Shown: positions 11,883 through 20,382 of the stretch, piece by piece
Layout of the letters: the number at the start of each line of letters is the position of its first letter
Numbering within the stretch: the stretch's first letter is position 1
Source: Rallus limicola
Taxonomy: Eukaryota; Chordata; Aves; Gruiformes; Rallidae
Assembly: GCA_022605955.1 (NCBI GenBank)
Contig: JAKCOZ010000007.1
Location: forward strand, 9,987,501-10,051,500
Direction: 5' to 3'
DNA: 64,000 nt
Program-made: the position numbers and the translations under genes
Notes under the pieces: generated by a model
Told to the model about the DNA's origin: nothing
Database searches by the model: none
Seen by the model: the letters and a program-made list of their open reading frames with translations, nothing else

Positions 11883-14800
11883 CTAATTACATTGGCTATT
11901 CTCACCTAAAATCAAATCCCTTTGAGGTACACATCGAGTTTCTCCATCCTTCTGCATTACCCACCAAGTAGAACCAGGTCCTTGAGCAAAAACAATTCCC
12001 GACATAGGTTTACCTTTACCTGAAGCAGGGATGACCCAAACTGTCTTCCCTAATATACTTTTCATGTGCACCACTGGGACTCTGTCTCCTTCTACAGTAC
12101 GTGGAAATTTTGACTGGGCAGGGCCAGCCCGATTGGTAGAACCCCTAGAGTTAACTAACCACGTGGCTTTTGCCAAATTTGTATCCCAATGTTTGAATGT
12201 TCCACCACCCATTGCTTTCAGGGTGGTCTTTAAGAGTCCATTATATCGTTCAATTTTCCCAGAGGCTGGTGCATGATAAGGAATGTGGTACACCCATTCA
12301 ATGCCATGCTCTTTGGCCCAGGTGTCTATGAGAGCATTTCGGAAATGAGTCCCGTTATCTGACTCGATTCTTTCTGGGGTGCCGTGTCGCCATAGGACTT
12401 GCCTTTCAAGACCCAGGATTGTATTCCGGGCAGTAGCATGGGGTACAGGATATGTTTCTAGCCAGCCAGTGGTAGCCTCCACCATTGTAAGCACATAGCG
12501 TTTGCCATGGCGGGTTTGTGGGAGGGTGATGTAATCAATCTGCCAGGCCTCCCCATATTTATATTTCATCCACCGTCCCCCATACCAAAGCGGCTTCAAC
12601 CGCTTCGCCTGCTTAATTGCGGCACACGTCTCACATTCATGGATAACTTGTGCAATAGCATCCATGGTTAAGTCCACCCCTCGATCTCGAGCCCATCTAT
12701 ATGTTGCATCTCTCCCTTGATGACCTGAGGAATCATGAGCCCATCGAGCTATGAATAATTCACCTTTATGTTGCCAGTCTAGATCTACCTGAGCCACTTC
12801 AATCCTAGCAGCCTTATCTACCTGATGGTTGTTTTGATGTTCCTCCATGGCTCGACTCTTAGGTACATGGGCATCAACATGACGTACCTTTACAACAAGC
12901 CTCTCTAATCGGGTAGCAATGTCTTGCCATAAGTCAGCAGCCCATATGGGTTTGCCTCTACGCTGCCAGTTGTTCTTTTTCCACTGTTGCAACCAACCCC
13001 ACAGGGCATTAGCTACCATCCATGAGTCAGTATAAAGATAGAGCATTGGCCACTTTTCTCTCTCAGCAATGTCCAAGGCCAACTGGATGGCCTTCACCTC
13101 AGCAAATTGGCTTGATTCACCTTTTCCTTCAGTGGCTTCTGCTACTTGTCTGGTAGGACTCCATACAGCAGCTTTCCATCTTCGCTGCCTTCCCACAAGG
13201 CGACAGGAGCCATCGGTGAACAGGGCATATCGCTTCTCATTCTCTGGCAGTTTGTTGTAAGGTGGGGCTTCTTCAGCACGTGTCACCTCCTCGTCCTCTG
13301 GTGACATCCCAAAATCTTTGCCTTCTGGCCAGTCTGTGATCACTTCCACGATTCCTGGGCGATTAGGGTTTCCTATTCGAGCCCGCTGAGTAATTAGTGC
13401 AACCCACTTGCTCCACGTAGCATCAGTGGCATGGTGTGTAGAAGGGACCTTCCCTTTGAACATCCAGCCCAGCACCGGCAGTCGGGGTGCCAGGAGGAGT
13501 TGAGCTTCAGTTCCAATCACTTCTGAAGCGGCTCGAACCCCTTCATAGGCGGCCAGTATTTCCTTTTCTGTTGGAGTATAATTGGCCTCAGATCCTTTGT
13601 AGGCCCGACTCCAAAACCCCAGTGGTCGACCTCTAGTCTCCCCTTGTGCTTTCTGCCAGAGACTCCAGGTAGGGCCATTCTCCCCGGCTGCAGTGTAAAG
13701 CACATTTTTAACATCTGTCCCTGTCCGGACAGGCCCAAGGGCTACTGCATGGACTATCTCGCGTTTGATCTGTTCAAAGGCTTGCTGCTGCTCAGGGCCC
13801 CATTGGAAATCATTCTTCTTCCGAGTTACGTGGTAGAGTGGGCTCACAATGAGACTGTAGTTTGGGACATGCATTCGCCAAAAACCTATAACACCTAAGA
13901 AAGCTTGTGTTTCCTTTTTGTTGCTTGGTGGAGACATAGCTGCTATTTTATTGATAATGTCTATTGGGATCTGACGACGCCCATCCTGCCATTTTATTCC
14001 TAAAAACTGGATTTCTCGGGTAGGCCCCTTGACTTTACTTTGCTTTATAGCAAAACCAGCTTCCAAAAGGATTTGAATTATCCTTTTTCCTTTCTCAAAT
14101 ACTTCCTCTGCTGTATTGCCCCATACAATGATGTCATCAATATACTGCAGGTGCTCTGGGGCTTCACCCTTTTCCAGTGTGGTCTGGATTAGTCCATGGC
14201 AAATGGTGGGGCTGTGTTTCCACCCCTGGGGCAGACGATTCCACGTGTATTGGATGCCCCTCCAAGTGAAAGCAAATTGTGGCCTGCACTCTGGCGCCAG
14301 TGGTATTGAGAAGAAAGCATTTGCAATGTCAATTGTGGCATACCACTTGGCTGCCTTTGACTCCAATTCATACTGCAGTTCCAGCATGTCTGGTACAGCA
14401 GCACTCATACCTGGAGTGACTTCGTTTAGGCCACGATAATCCACTGTCAGCCTCCACTCTCCATCGGACTTCCGCACTGGCCATATGGGACTGTTAAAGG
14501 GTGAGCGGGTTCGGCTGATCACCCCTTGACTCTCTAGTTGACGAATCAGCTTATGGATGGGGATCAGGGAATCCCTGTTAGTACGGTATTGTCTCCTGTG
14601 CACCGTCGTTGTAGCAATTGGCACCTGCTGTTCTTCAACCTTCAATAACCCCACAACAGAAGGATCATCAGAGAGTCCAGGCAAGGCACGCAACTGCTCA
14701 GTGCCTTCTGTCTCCAAAGCAGCTATTCCAAAAGCCCACCGGTACCCTTTTGGGTCCTTAAAATAACCTCTACGGAGGTAATCTATACCTAAAATGCATG

Positions 14801-15077
14801 GAGCTTCTGGGCCAGTCACAATTGGGTGTTTCTCCCAGTCCTTCCCAGTTAAGCTCACTTCAGCCTCTAACACAGTCAATTGTTGGGATCCACCTGTCAC
14901 TCCAGAAATGCTGACAGGTTTTGTCCCTACATGATTCGATGGCATTATCGTACACTGGGCACCAGTATCCACCAGAGCCTTGTACTCTTGTGGGTCTGAC
15001 ATGCCAGGCCATCTGATCCACACAGTCCAATAAACACGGTTATCCCTCTCCTCCACCTGGCTGGAGGCAGGGCCCCT
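11883..15077 (-). CDS. pol: Inner provirus pro-pol polyprotein (protease, RT, RNase H, integrase)
   Basis: About 1,064 codons follow directly after the gag UAG in the same frame. The open stretch has no ATG near its beginning, which argues for readthrough rather than independent initiation. Domains in order: aspartic protease (LVDTGAQC near residue 37 and ILGIDYL); reverse transcriptase (ATIDIANAF, then QYIDDIIVWG with catalytic YIDD); connection (QVTRKK-like segment, here HVTRKKNDFQWG); RNase H (LFTDGSC, FAEVKAI, YTDSW, VDKAA); integrase with an HX4H/CX2C head and a DD35E core (QIDY, SDNGTHF, GKIERYN). The connection segment and overall style resemble ERV-L/spuma-type pol. The stop is at 11883. 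No dUTPase follows the integrase, unlike some mammalian ERV-L. No frameshift or internal stop is visible, so the frame appears coding-competent. Any assignment beyond class III-like is inference. Confidence 0.93.
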   Translation of the reverse strand, partial: RGPASSQVEERDNRVYWTVWIRWPGMSDPQEYKALVDTGAQCTIMPSNHVGTKPVSISGVTGGSQQLTVLEAEVSLTGKDWEKHPIVTGPEAPCILGIDYLRRGYFKDPKGYRWAFGIAALETEGTEQLRALPGLSDDPSVVGLLKVEEQQVPIATTTVHRRQYRTNRDSLIPIHKLIRQLESQGVISRTRSPFNSPIWPVRKSDGEWRLTVDYRGLNEVTPGMSAAVPDMLELQYELESKAAKWYATIDIANAFFSIPLAPECRPQFAFTWRGIQYTWNRLPQGWKHSPTICHGLIQTTLEKGEAPEHLQYIDDIIVWGNTAEEVFEKGKRIIQILLEAGFAIKQSKVKGPTREIQFLGIKWQDGRRQIPIDIINKIAAMSPPSNKKETQAFLGVIGFWRMHVPNYSLIVSPLYHVTRKKNDFQWGPEQQQAFEQIKREIVHAVALGPVRTGTDVKNVLYTAAGENGPTWSLWQKAQGETRGRPLGFWSRAYKGSEANYTPTEKEILAAYEGVRAASEVIGTEAQLLLAPRLPVLGWMFKGKVPSTHHATDATWSKWVALITQRARIGNPNRPGIVEVITDWPEGKDFGMSPEDEEVTRAEEAPPYNKLPENEKRYALFTDGSCRLVGRQRRWKAAVWSPTRQVAEATEGKGESSQFAEVKAIQLALDIAEREKWPMLYLYTDSWMVANALWGWLQQWKKNNWQRRGKPIWAADLWQDIATRLERLVVKVRHVDAHVPKSRAMEEHQNNHQVDKAARIEVAQVDLDWQHKGELFIARWAHDSSGHQGRDATYRWARDRGVDLTMDAIAQVIHECETCAAIKQAKRLKPLWYGGRWMKYKYGEAWQIDYITLPQTRHGKRYVLTMVEATTGWLETYPVPHATARNTILGLERQVLWRHGTPERIESDNGTHFRNALIDTWAKEHGIEWVYHIPYHAPASGKIERYNGLLKTTLKAMGGGTFKHWDTNLAKATWLVNSRGSTNRAGPAQSKFPRTVEGDRVPVVHMKSILGKTVWVIPASGKGKPMSGIVFAQGPGSTWWVMQKDGETRCVPQRDLILGENSQCN

Positions 15078-15080
15078 CTA
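15003..15080 (-). promoter_or_regulatory. Candidate UAG readthrough site with hairpin/pseudoknot between gag and pol (inner)
   Basis: Gag ends in CAA-CAA-TAG at 15080-15078 and pol continues in the same frame. Ten bases after the UAG lies a perfect 6-bp hairpin: CCTCCA (15067-15062), loop GCCAGG (15061-15056), TGGAGG (15055-15050). The whole loop is complementary to CCTGGC at 15008-15003, which allows an H-type pseudoknot. Gammaretroviruses use UAG plus a pseudoknot about 8 nt downstream. The function here is inferred. Confidence 0.6.
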
Positions 15081-16958
15081 TTGTTGCTGATCGTATTGGC
15101 TGCTCACTGGTGCAGCCTTCTTCCTGACAACATCGCGTTGTGCGATTCTTTTACCTCGAAGCTCATCTACTCGTGCCTGGAGGGCTGAGGTGGGCTGCAT
15201 ATGCCACTTCCTCATGTCCTCACCATGGTCACGCAGGTAAGACCACAGCTGCCCTCGCACCGTGTCTCGTGGTGTGTACCTTCTGTATCCTCCCTTCTGG
15301 GATGATGGACGCTTTCTCCTAGTAGCTGCAACATTGCCCCAATGTTGGTCAAATCGTTTGACCAGTTTCTCTACCGCTGCGATCATAGAGTGGGAAACAT
15401 TGTCCTCATATTTCCGGAGTCGCCAGGACACTTGTTCTACAGTTGGTGGATATGCATCCTCCCAGTCTATTGATGCTAGTGAATTGGTGTGCCCTGCTGG
15501 TGCACTTCGTACAACCTTACGCCACATATCTGGGGTGCATATAACTTCATCAGGATCAGAGGGATTCTGTGTATTGTCCAGATCATAATAAATGATCTCC
15601 CGTACAGCTAATTCTCTCAGGTACTGGATAACTGCCTCTATGCTGTTACACTTGGGTGAGTGACATGTAATATATTCCTTTATGGGATACCTTTCCTCCA
15701 CACTTGACAGTAGTCGCCTCCAGAGGCTGAGGATTTCTGGCTTTTTCCCAATTTCCTTATCAATACCTCCTTCTCTAGCTAGGGATCCCAACTGCTTGGC
15801 CTCCCTGCCATCTAATTCCAGACTACTGGCCCCTAGATCCCAGCATCGGAGCAACCAGGTGATGATGTGCTCACCTGGGCGGCGGCTGAAATCTTTTCGA
15901 ACCTCACGCAGCTCACTCAGGGTCAGGGATCGTGTGACAATCTCTGGCCCTGCTCCATCCTGAGATGCCTGAGATGGCCCTGCTCCATCCTGACATGCTC
16001 CAGATGGCCCTGCTTCATCATCATCATCCTTCACTACACGAACTGATTTCTTTGTGTGTTTCCTCTTTTGTACGGGAGCAACAGACACTGGCGGGGGTTG
16101 GTTTTTTGTTTTATCAGCAGTATCTGCTGTAGGGGTGGCAGTAGCTGCAGCATTGGTTGGACTAGTGGCAGTAGCCACAGTGCTAGTCACAGAAGTTACA
16201 GTGGCTGCAGTGCCAGTCATAGGGGTTGCAGCAGCTGCAGCATTGGTTGGACTAGTTGCAGTAGCCACAGTACTAGTCACAGAAGTTACAGTAGCTGCAG
16301 TGCCAGTCATAGGGGTTGCCGCAGCTGCAGTCTTTGCTGGTTTGTTTTCATTCCTTTCCCTCTGACAGTGCTGACAGTACTGCCTGTTATCAAGCAGTGT
16401 TTTGTAAATAGTGGCCAGGGCCCAGCACAGTGCAGTAAGGTGTGCTTCTCTGGTAAACTTACAGCAATTCCTTTTCAGATATGCAGTAACTTTACCAGGG
16501 TCCTGTAACTGCTCAGGAGTGAAACTCCAAGCCATTGGAAGTGAGAAAGTACCTAGGTACCTGCCCATGCTCTGCCACATGCCCTGCCACTCATGTTTAT
16601 CTGGCCTCGCAGAAAACTCTGGAGTGGTATTCATAAACCTCTGCTTAATATTTGACAACAACTGAACCATCTGCACCAAAGCTAAAAACAACAAAATGCT
16701 AGTTTGAATATCCCAGGGATATTGGAAGTTTTTAAAAACTGCTAGCAGAGTTGTTGTATTTAGCCCAAAGGAAAAGAAAGCAGTACTCCCACCATACCAG
16801 CTGCCGTTTTTAAACCCACCCTGTCCATAAAATGAACAGGGCAGCAAGATTTCATATAAATACCAGCACAAGTTCACAATCCTCGATATTCCTGTATCAT
16901 AGACTGTTATCATAAAATACAAGAACAAGAGACATAGGAATAAATAACACAGCATCAT
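15078..16958 (-). CDS. gag: Inner provirus Gag with hydrophobic N-terminus
   Basis: 626 codons from the first ATG (16958) to UAG; the frame is open for seven more codons upstream but has no other ATG. Seen in order: a strongly hydrophobic segment at about residues 3-19; two N-glycosylation sequons (NGS near 51, NTT near 67); a second hydrophobic helix near 84-101; a Trp-rich globular part; a Cys/His pair (CQHC); a Pro/Ala/Thr low-complexity linker built from a 30-residue tandem repeat (about 212-271); an acidic DDDDE stretch; a helical capsid-like region; and a basic C-terminus. I see no CCHC zinc knuckle. Identification as Gag rests on its position between the primer binding site and protease, the capsid-like C-terminal half and the layout. 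The membrane-like head is unusual for Gag. It differs from the outer copy at about four residues. Confidence 0.88.
   Translation of the reverse strand: MMLCYLFLCLLFLYFMITVYDTGISRIVNLCWYLYEILLPCSFYGQGGFKNGSWYGGSTAFFSFGLNTTTLLAVFKNFQYPWDIQTSILLFLALVQMVQLLSNIKQRFMNTTPEFSARPDKHEWQGMWQSMGRYLGTFSLPMAWSFTPEQLQDPGKVTAYLKRNCCKFTREAHLTALCWALATIYKTLLDNRQYCQHCQRERNENKPAKTAAAATPMTGTAATVTSVTSTVATATSPTNAAAAATPMTGTAATVTSVTSTVATATSPTNAAATATPTADTADKTKNQPPPVSVAPVQKRKHTKKSVRVVKDDDDEAGPSGACQDGAGPSQASQDGAGPEIVTRSLTLSELREVRKDFSRRPGEHIITWLLRCWDLGASSLELDGREAKQLGSLAREGGIDKEIGKKPEILSLWRRLLSSVEERYPIKEYITCHSPKCNSIEAVIQYLRELAVREIIYYDLDNTQNPSDPDEVICTPDMWRKVVRSAPAGHTNSLASIDWEDAYPPTVEQVSWRLRKYEDNVSHSMIAAVEKLVKRFDQHWGNVAATRRKRPSSQKGGYRRYTPRDTVRGQLWSYLRDHGEDMRKWHMQPTSALQARVDELRGKRIAQRDVVRKKAAPVSSQYDQQQ
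16151..16330 (-). repeat. 90-bp tandem duplication inside inner gag
   Basis: Two 90-bp units (16151-16240 and 16241-16330), almost identical, encode a 30-residue Ala/Thr/Val/Ser-rich unit twice. Being a multiple of three, the repeat keeps the frame. The outer copy has the same duplication. Confidence 0.92.
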
Positions 16959-17051
16959 GATCGGAGACTGCTTAAACAACAGTACTTATCACAACTTTGT
17001 CTTAATTGCAATCGCGTCAGGGTCAGATCTACCGTTATCCCAACCTTTCGG

Positions 17052-17069
17052 GCCCCACGTTGGGCGCCA
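17052..17069 (-). promoter_or_regulatory. Primer binding site, tRNA-Lys(CUU) type (inner provirus)
   Basis: The + strand reads gccccacgttgggcgcca, which is the 3' end of tRNA-Lys(CUU) including CCA. It lies 7 nt inside the 5' LTR. Foamy viruses and several betaretroviruses use this primer; mammalian ERV-L elements usually match tRNA-Leu. Confidence 0.9.
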
Positions 17070-17076
17070 AAAAAAC

Positions 17077-17664
17077 TGTCGTGGTTTCACCCCGGCTTGG
17101 GCCGAGATCCACGCAGCTGCCTGCTCATTAAAGTAAAAGAGCAGGAGAAAAGGGAAAAAGGGAAGGGGGGAAACAAGGGAAGGGAAAAGGAAGGGGCAAA
17201 TAACTCCAAAACCAAGAAACTAAGAGGCCCGTGGGTTGGGATAAGGATAGTTTACTAAGATAACAGAAAAATAAAATATATACAATGCTAACAGGACTAT
17301 AGAGCAAAAGAATATGAAAATATTGATACACAATGCAGTTTCTCACCGAACCACACAACTCAGGCTGTACCACCCAGAGCCGTCCCGGAACCCGACCGTC
17401 CCCCAAGACCCTCGCGTCCCGGCCGCTCGCGTCCCGGAACCGCCCCTTCTTCCTCCCATCAGCCCCCCTTTATCCTGGGCAGGACGTAATTGGCATGGAA
17501 TATTCTCTTTGGCCCATCTGGGTCACCTGTCCTGGCATTGACTGTCTGACTGCAACTAAAAACATCAGGGTGTTATCAGCACTGTTTTCATTTTAACTCC
17601 CAAACACAGCATTCCATCCGCTGCTACAAATGAAATTAACTCTATCCTGACTGAAACCAGGACA
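17077..17664 (-). repeat. 5' LTR of the inner provirus
   Basis: 588 bp, one difference by eye from 10798-11385. It directly abuts outer pol sequence at 17665 (gactcc), which marks the right edge of the insertion. Confidence 0.95.
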
Positions 17665-18383
17665 GACTCCAATTCATACTGCAGTTCCAGCATGTCTGGT
17701 ACAGCAGCACTCATACCTGGAGTGACTTCGTTTAGGCCACGATAATCCACTGTCAGCCTCCACTCTCCATCGGACTTCCGCACTGGCCATATGGGACTGT
17801 TAAAGGGTGAGCGGGTTCGGCTGATCACCCCTTGATTCTCTAGTTGACGAATCAGCTTATGGATGGGGATCAGGGAATCCCTGTTAGTACGGTATTGTCT
17901 CCTGTGCACCGTCGTTGTAGCAATTGGCACCTGCTGTTCTTCAACCTTCAATAACCCCACAACAGAAGGATCATCAGAGAGTCCAGGCAAGGCACGCAAT
18001 TGCTCAGTGCCTTCTGTCTCCAAAGCAGCTATTCCAAAAGCCCACCGGTACCCTTTCGGGTCCTTAAAATAACCTCTACGGAGGTAATCTATACCTAAAA
18101 TGCATGGAGCTTCTGGGCCAGTCACAATTGGGTGTTTCTCCCAGTCCTTCCCAGTTAAGCTCACTTCAGCCTCTAACACAGTCAATTGTTGGGATCCACC
18201 TGTCACTCCAGAAATGCTGACAGGTTTTGTCCCTACATGATTCGATGGCATTATCGTACACTGGGCACCAGTATCCACCAGAGCCTTGTACTCTTGTGGG
18301 TCTGACATGCCAGGCCATCTGATCCACACAGTCCAATAAACACGGTTATCCCTCTCCTCCACCTGGCTGGAGGCAGGGCCCCT
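17665..18383 (-). pseudogene. pol: Outer provirus pol, 5' part (protease and start of RT)
   Basis: It follows the outer gag UAG (18386-18384) in frame. It holds the protease (LVDTGAQC, ILGIDYL) and the RT fingers (SPFNSPIWPVRK, LTVDYRGLNEVTPG), then stops matching pol at 17665 where the inner 5' LTR begins. Translation would run into the LTR and end near 17565, giving protease plus a truncated RT. The remainder of the gene is at 10797-8318. Confidence 0.92.
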
Positions 18384-18386
18384 CTA
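18309..18386 (-). promoter_or_regulatory. Candidate UAG readthrough site with hairpin/pseudoknot (outer)
   Basis: This has the same arrangement as in the inner copy, 3,306 bp away: UAG, a 10-nt spacer, CCTCCA-GCCAGG-TGGAGG, and CCTGGC at 18314-18309 that can pair with the loop. Confidence 0.6.
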
Positions 18387-20264
18387 TTGTTGCTGATCGT
18401 ATTGGCTGCTCACTGGTGCAGCCTTCTTCCTGACAACATTGCGTTGTGCGATTCTTTTACCTCGAAGCTCATCTACTCGTGCCTGGAGGGCTGAGGTGGG
18501 CTGCATATGCCACTTCCTCATGTCCTCACCATGGTCACGCAGGTAAGACCACAGCTGCCCTCGCACCGTGTCTCGTGGTGTGTACCTTCTGTATCCTCCC
18601 TTCTGGGATGATGGACGCTTTCTCCTAGTAGCTGCAACATTGCCCCAATGTTGGTCAAATCGTTTGACCAGTTTCTCTACCGCTGCGATCATAGAGTGGG
18701 AAACATTGTCCTCATATTTCCGGAGTCGCCAGGACACTTGTTCTACAGTTGGTGGATATGCATCCTCCCAGTCTATTGATGCTAGTGAATTGGTGTGCCC
18801 TGCTGGTGCACTTCGTACAACCTTACGCCACATATCTGGGGTGCATATAACTTCATCAGGATCAGAGGGATTCTGTGTATTGTCCAGATCATAATAAATG
18901 ATCTCCCGTACAGCTAATTCTCTCAGGTACTGGATAACTGCCTCTATGCTGTTACACTTGGGTGAGTGACATGTAATATATTCCTTTATGGGATACCTTT
19001 CCTCCACACTTGACAGTAGTCGCCTCCAGAGGCTGAGGATTTCTGGCTTTTTCCCAATTTCCTTATCAATGCCTCCTTCTCTAGCTAGGGATCCCAACTG
19101 CTTGGCCTCCCTGCCATCTAATTCCAGACTACTGGCCCCTAGATCCCAGCATCGGAGCAACCAGGTGATGATGTGCTCACCTGGGCGGCGGCTGAAATCT
19201 TTTCGAACCTCACGCAGCTCACTCAGGGTCAGGGATCGTGTGACAATCTCTGGCCCTGCTCCATCCTGAGATGCCTGAGATGGCCCTGCTCCATCCTGAC
19301 ATGCTCCAGATGGCCCTGCTTCATCATCATCATCCTTCACTACACGAACTGATTTCTTTGTGTGTTTCCTCTTTTGTACGGGAGCAACAGACACTGGCGG
19401 GGGTTGGTTTTTTGTTTTATCAGCAGTATCTGCTGTAGGGGTGGCAGTAGCTGCAGCATTGGTTGGACTAGTGGCAGTAGCCACAGTGCTAGTCACAGAA
19501 GTTACAGTAGCTGCAGTGCCAGTCATAGGGGTTGCAGCAGCTGCAGCATTGGTTGGACTAGTTGCAGTAGCCACAGTACTAGTCACAGAAGTTACAGTGG
19601 CTGCAGTGCCAGTCATAGGGGTTGCAGCAGCTGCAGTCTTTGCTGGTTTGTTTTCATTCCTTTCCCTCTGACAGTGCTGACAGTACTGCCTGTTATCAAG
19701 CAGTGTTTTGTAAATAGTGGCCAGGGCCCAGCACAGTGCAGTAAGGTGTGCTTCTCTGGTAAACTTACAGCAATTCCTTTTCAGATATGCAGTAACTTTA
19801 CCAGGGTCCTGTAACTGCTCAGGAGTGAAACTCCAAGCCATTGGGAGTGAGAAAGTACCTAGGTACCTGCCCATGCTCTGCCACATGCCCTGCCACTCAT
19901 GTTTATCTGGCCTCGCAGAAAACTCTTGAGTGGTATTCATAAACCTCTGCTTAATATTTGACAACAACTGAACCATCTGCACCAAAGCTAAAAACAACAA
20001 AATGCTAGTTTGAATATCCCAGGGATATTGGAAGTTTTTAAAAACTGCTAGCAGAGTTGTTGTATTTAGCCCAAAGGAAAAGAAAGCAGTACTCCCACCA
20101 TACCAGCTGCCGTTTTTAAACCCACCCTGTCCATAAAATGAACAGGGCAGCAAGATTTCATATAAATACCAGCACAAGTTCACAATCCTCGATATTACTG
20201 AATCATAGACTGTTATCATAAAATACAAGAACAAGAGACATAGGAATAAATAACACAGCATCAT
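18384..20264 (-). CDS. gag: Outer provirus Gag with hydrophobic N-terminus
   Basis: 626 codons from ATG 20264 to UAG, fully open and over 99 percent identical to the inner Gag. Visible changes include TG to SV near residue 22, P to Q near 113 and D to N near the C-terminus. It has the same two hydrophobic segments, sequons, 30-residue tandem repeat, acidic patch and basic tail, and no CCHC knuckle. It lies upstream of the insertion, so this gag is not broken and could in principle be expressed from the 20383 LTR. Confidence 0.88.
   Translation of the reverse strand: MMLCYLFLCLLFLYFMITVYDSVISRIVNLCWYLYEILLPCSFYGQGGFKNGSWYGGSTAFFSFGLNTTTLLAVFKNFQYPWDIQTSILLFLALVQMVQLLSNIKQRFMNTTQEFSARPDKHEWQGMWQSMGRYLGTFSLPMAWSFTPEQLQDPGKVTAYLKRNCCKFTREAHLTALCWALATIYKTLLDNRQYCQHCQRERNENKPAKTAAAATPMTGTAATVTSVTSTVATATSPTNAAAAATPMTGTAATVTSVTSTVATATSPTNAAATATPTADTADKTKNQPPPVSVAPVQKRKHTKKSVRVVKDDDDEAGPSGACQDGAGPSQASQDGAGPEIVTRSLTLSELREVRKDFSRRPGEHIITWLLRCWDLGASSLELDGREAKQLGSLAREGGIDKEIGKKPEILSLWRRLLSSVEERYPIKEYITCHSPKCNSIEAVIQYLRELAVREIIYYDLDNTQNPSDPDEVICTPDMWRKVVRSAPAGHTNSLASIDWEDAYPPTVEQVSWRLRKYEDNVSHSMIAAVEKLVKRFDQHWGNVAATRRKRPSSQKGGYRRYTPRDTVRGQLWSYLRDHGEDMRKWHMQPTSALQARVDELRGKRIAQRNVVRKKAAPVSSQYDQQQ
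19457..19636 (-). repeat. 90-bp tandem duplication inside outer gag
   Basis: Units 19457-19546 and 19547-19636, same repeat as in the inner gag. Its presence in both copies means the duplication predates their split. Confidence 0.92.
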
Positions 20265-20357
20265 GATCGGAGACTGCTTAAACAACAGTACTTATCACAA
20301 CTTTGTCTTAATTGCAATCGCGTCAGGGTCAGATCTACCGTTATCCCAACCTTTCGG

Positions 20358-20375
20358 GCCCCACGTTGGGCGCCA
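20358..20375 (-). promoter_or_regulatory. Primer binding site, tRNA-Lys(CUU) type (outer provirus)
   Basis: The same 18 bases as the inner site, 7 nt from the 5' LTR. Only the short spacer differs (gtctttt here, gtttttt in the inner copy, element sense). Confidence 0.9.
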
Positions 20376-20382
20376 AAAAGAC

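Larger units (their letters stand above)
10798..17664 (-). mobile_element. Inner, coding-complete ERV-L-like provirus nested in the outer pol
   Basis: 6,867 bp in minus orientation: 5' LTR 17077-17664, primer binding site 17052-17069, gag, UAG, pol, about 0.5 kb of 3' untranslated region, 3' LTR 10798-11385. It interrupts the outer pol within RT. The outer sequence reads ...tttgact left of the insert and gactcc... right of it, so GACT (4 bp) is duplicated; the uninterrupted site can be seen in the inner copy's own pol near 14360. Its LTRs share private variants (tgctcatta, caggctgtac, actgttttc) absent from the outer pair. Gag and pol are both open throughout apart from the UAG between them. 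This makes it a very recent insertion. Confidence 0.94.

Noticed and set aside
15054..15056. Independent pol start at 15056
   Set aside because: The codon is GTG, the frame is open back to the gag UAG, and no ATG is nearby, so readthrough is the better model.
16958..16979. Longer gag reading starting at 16979
   Set aside because: That position is TTG. The first ATG in frame is 16958, with an in-frame stop a few codons further upstream.
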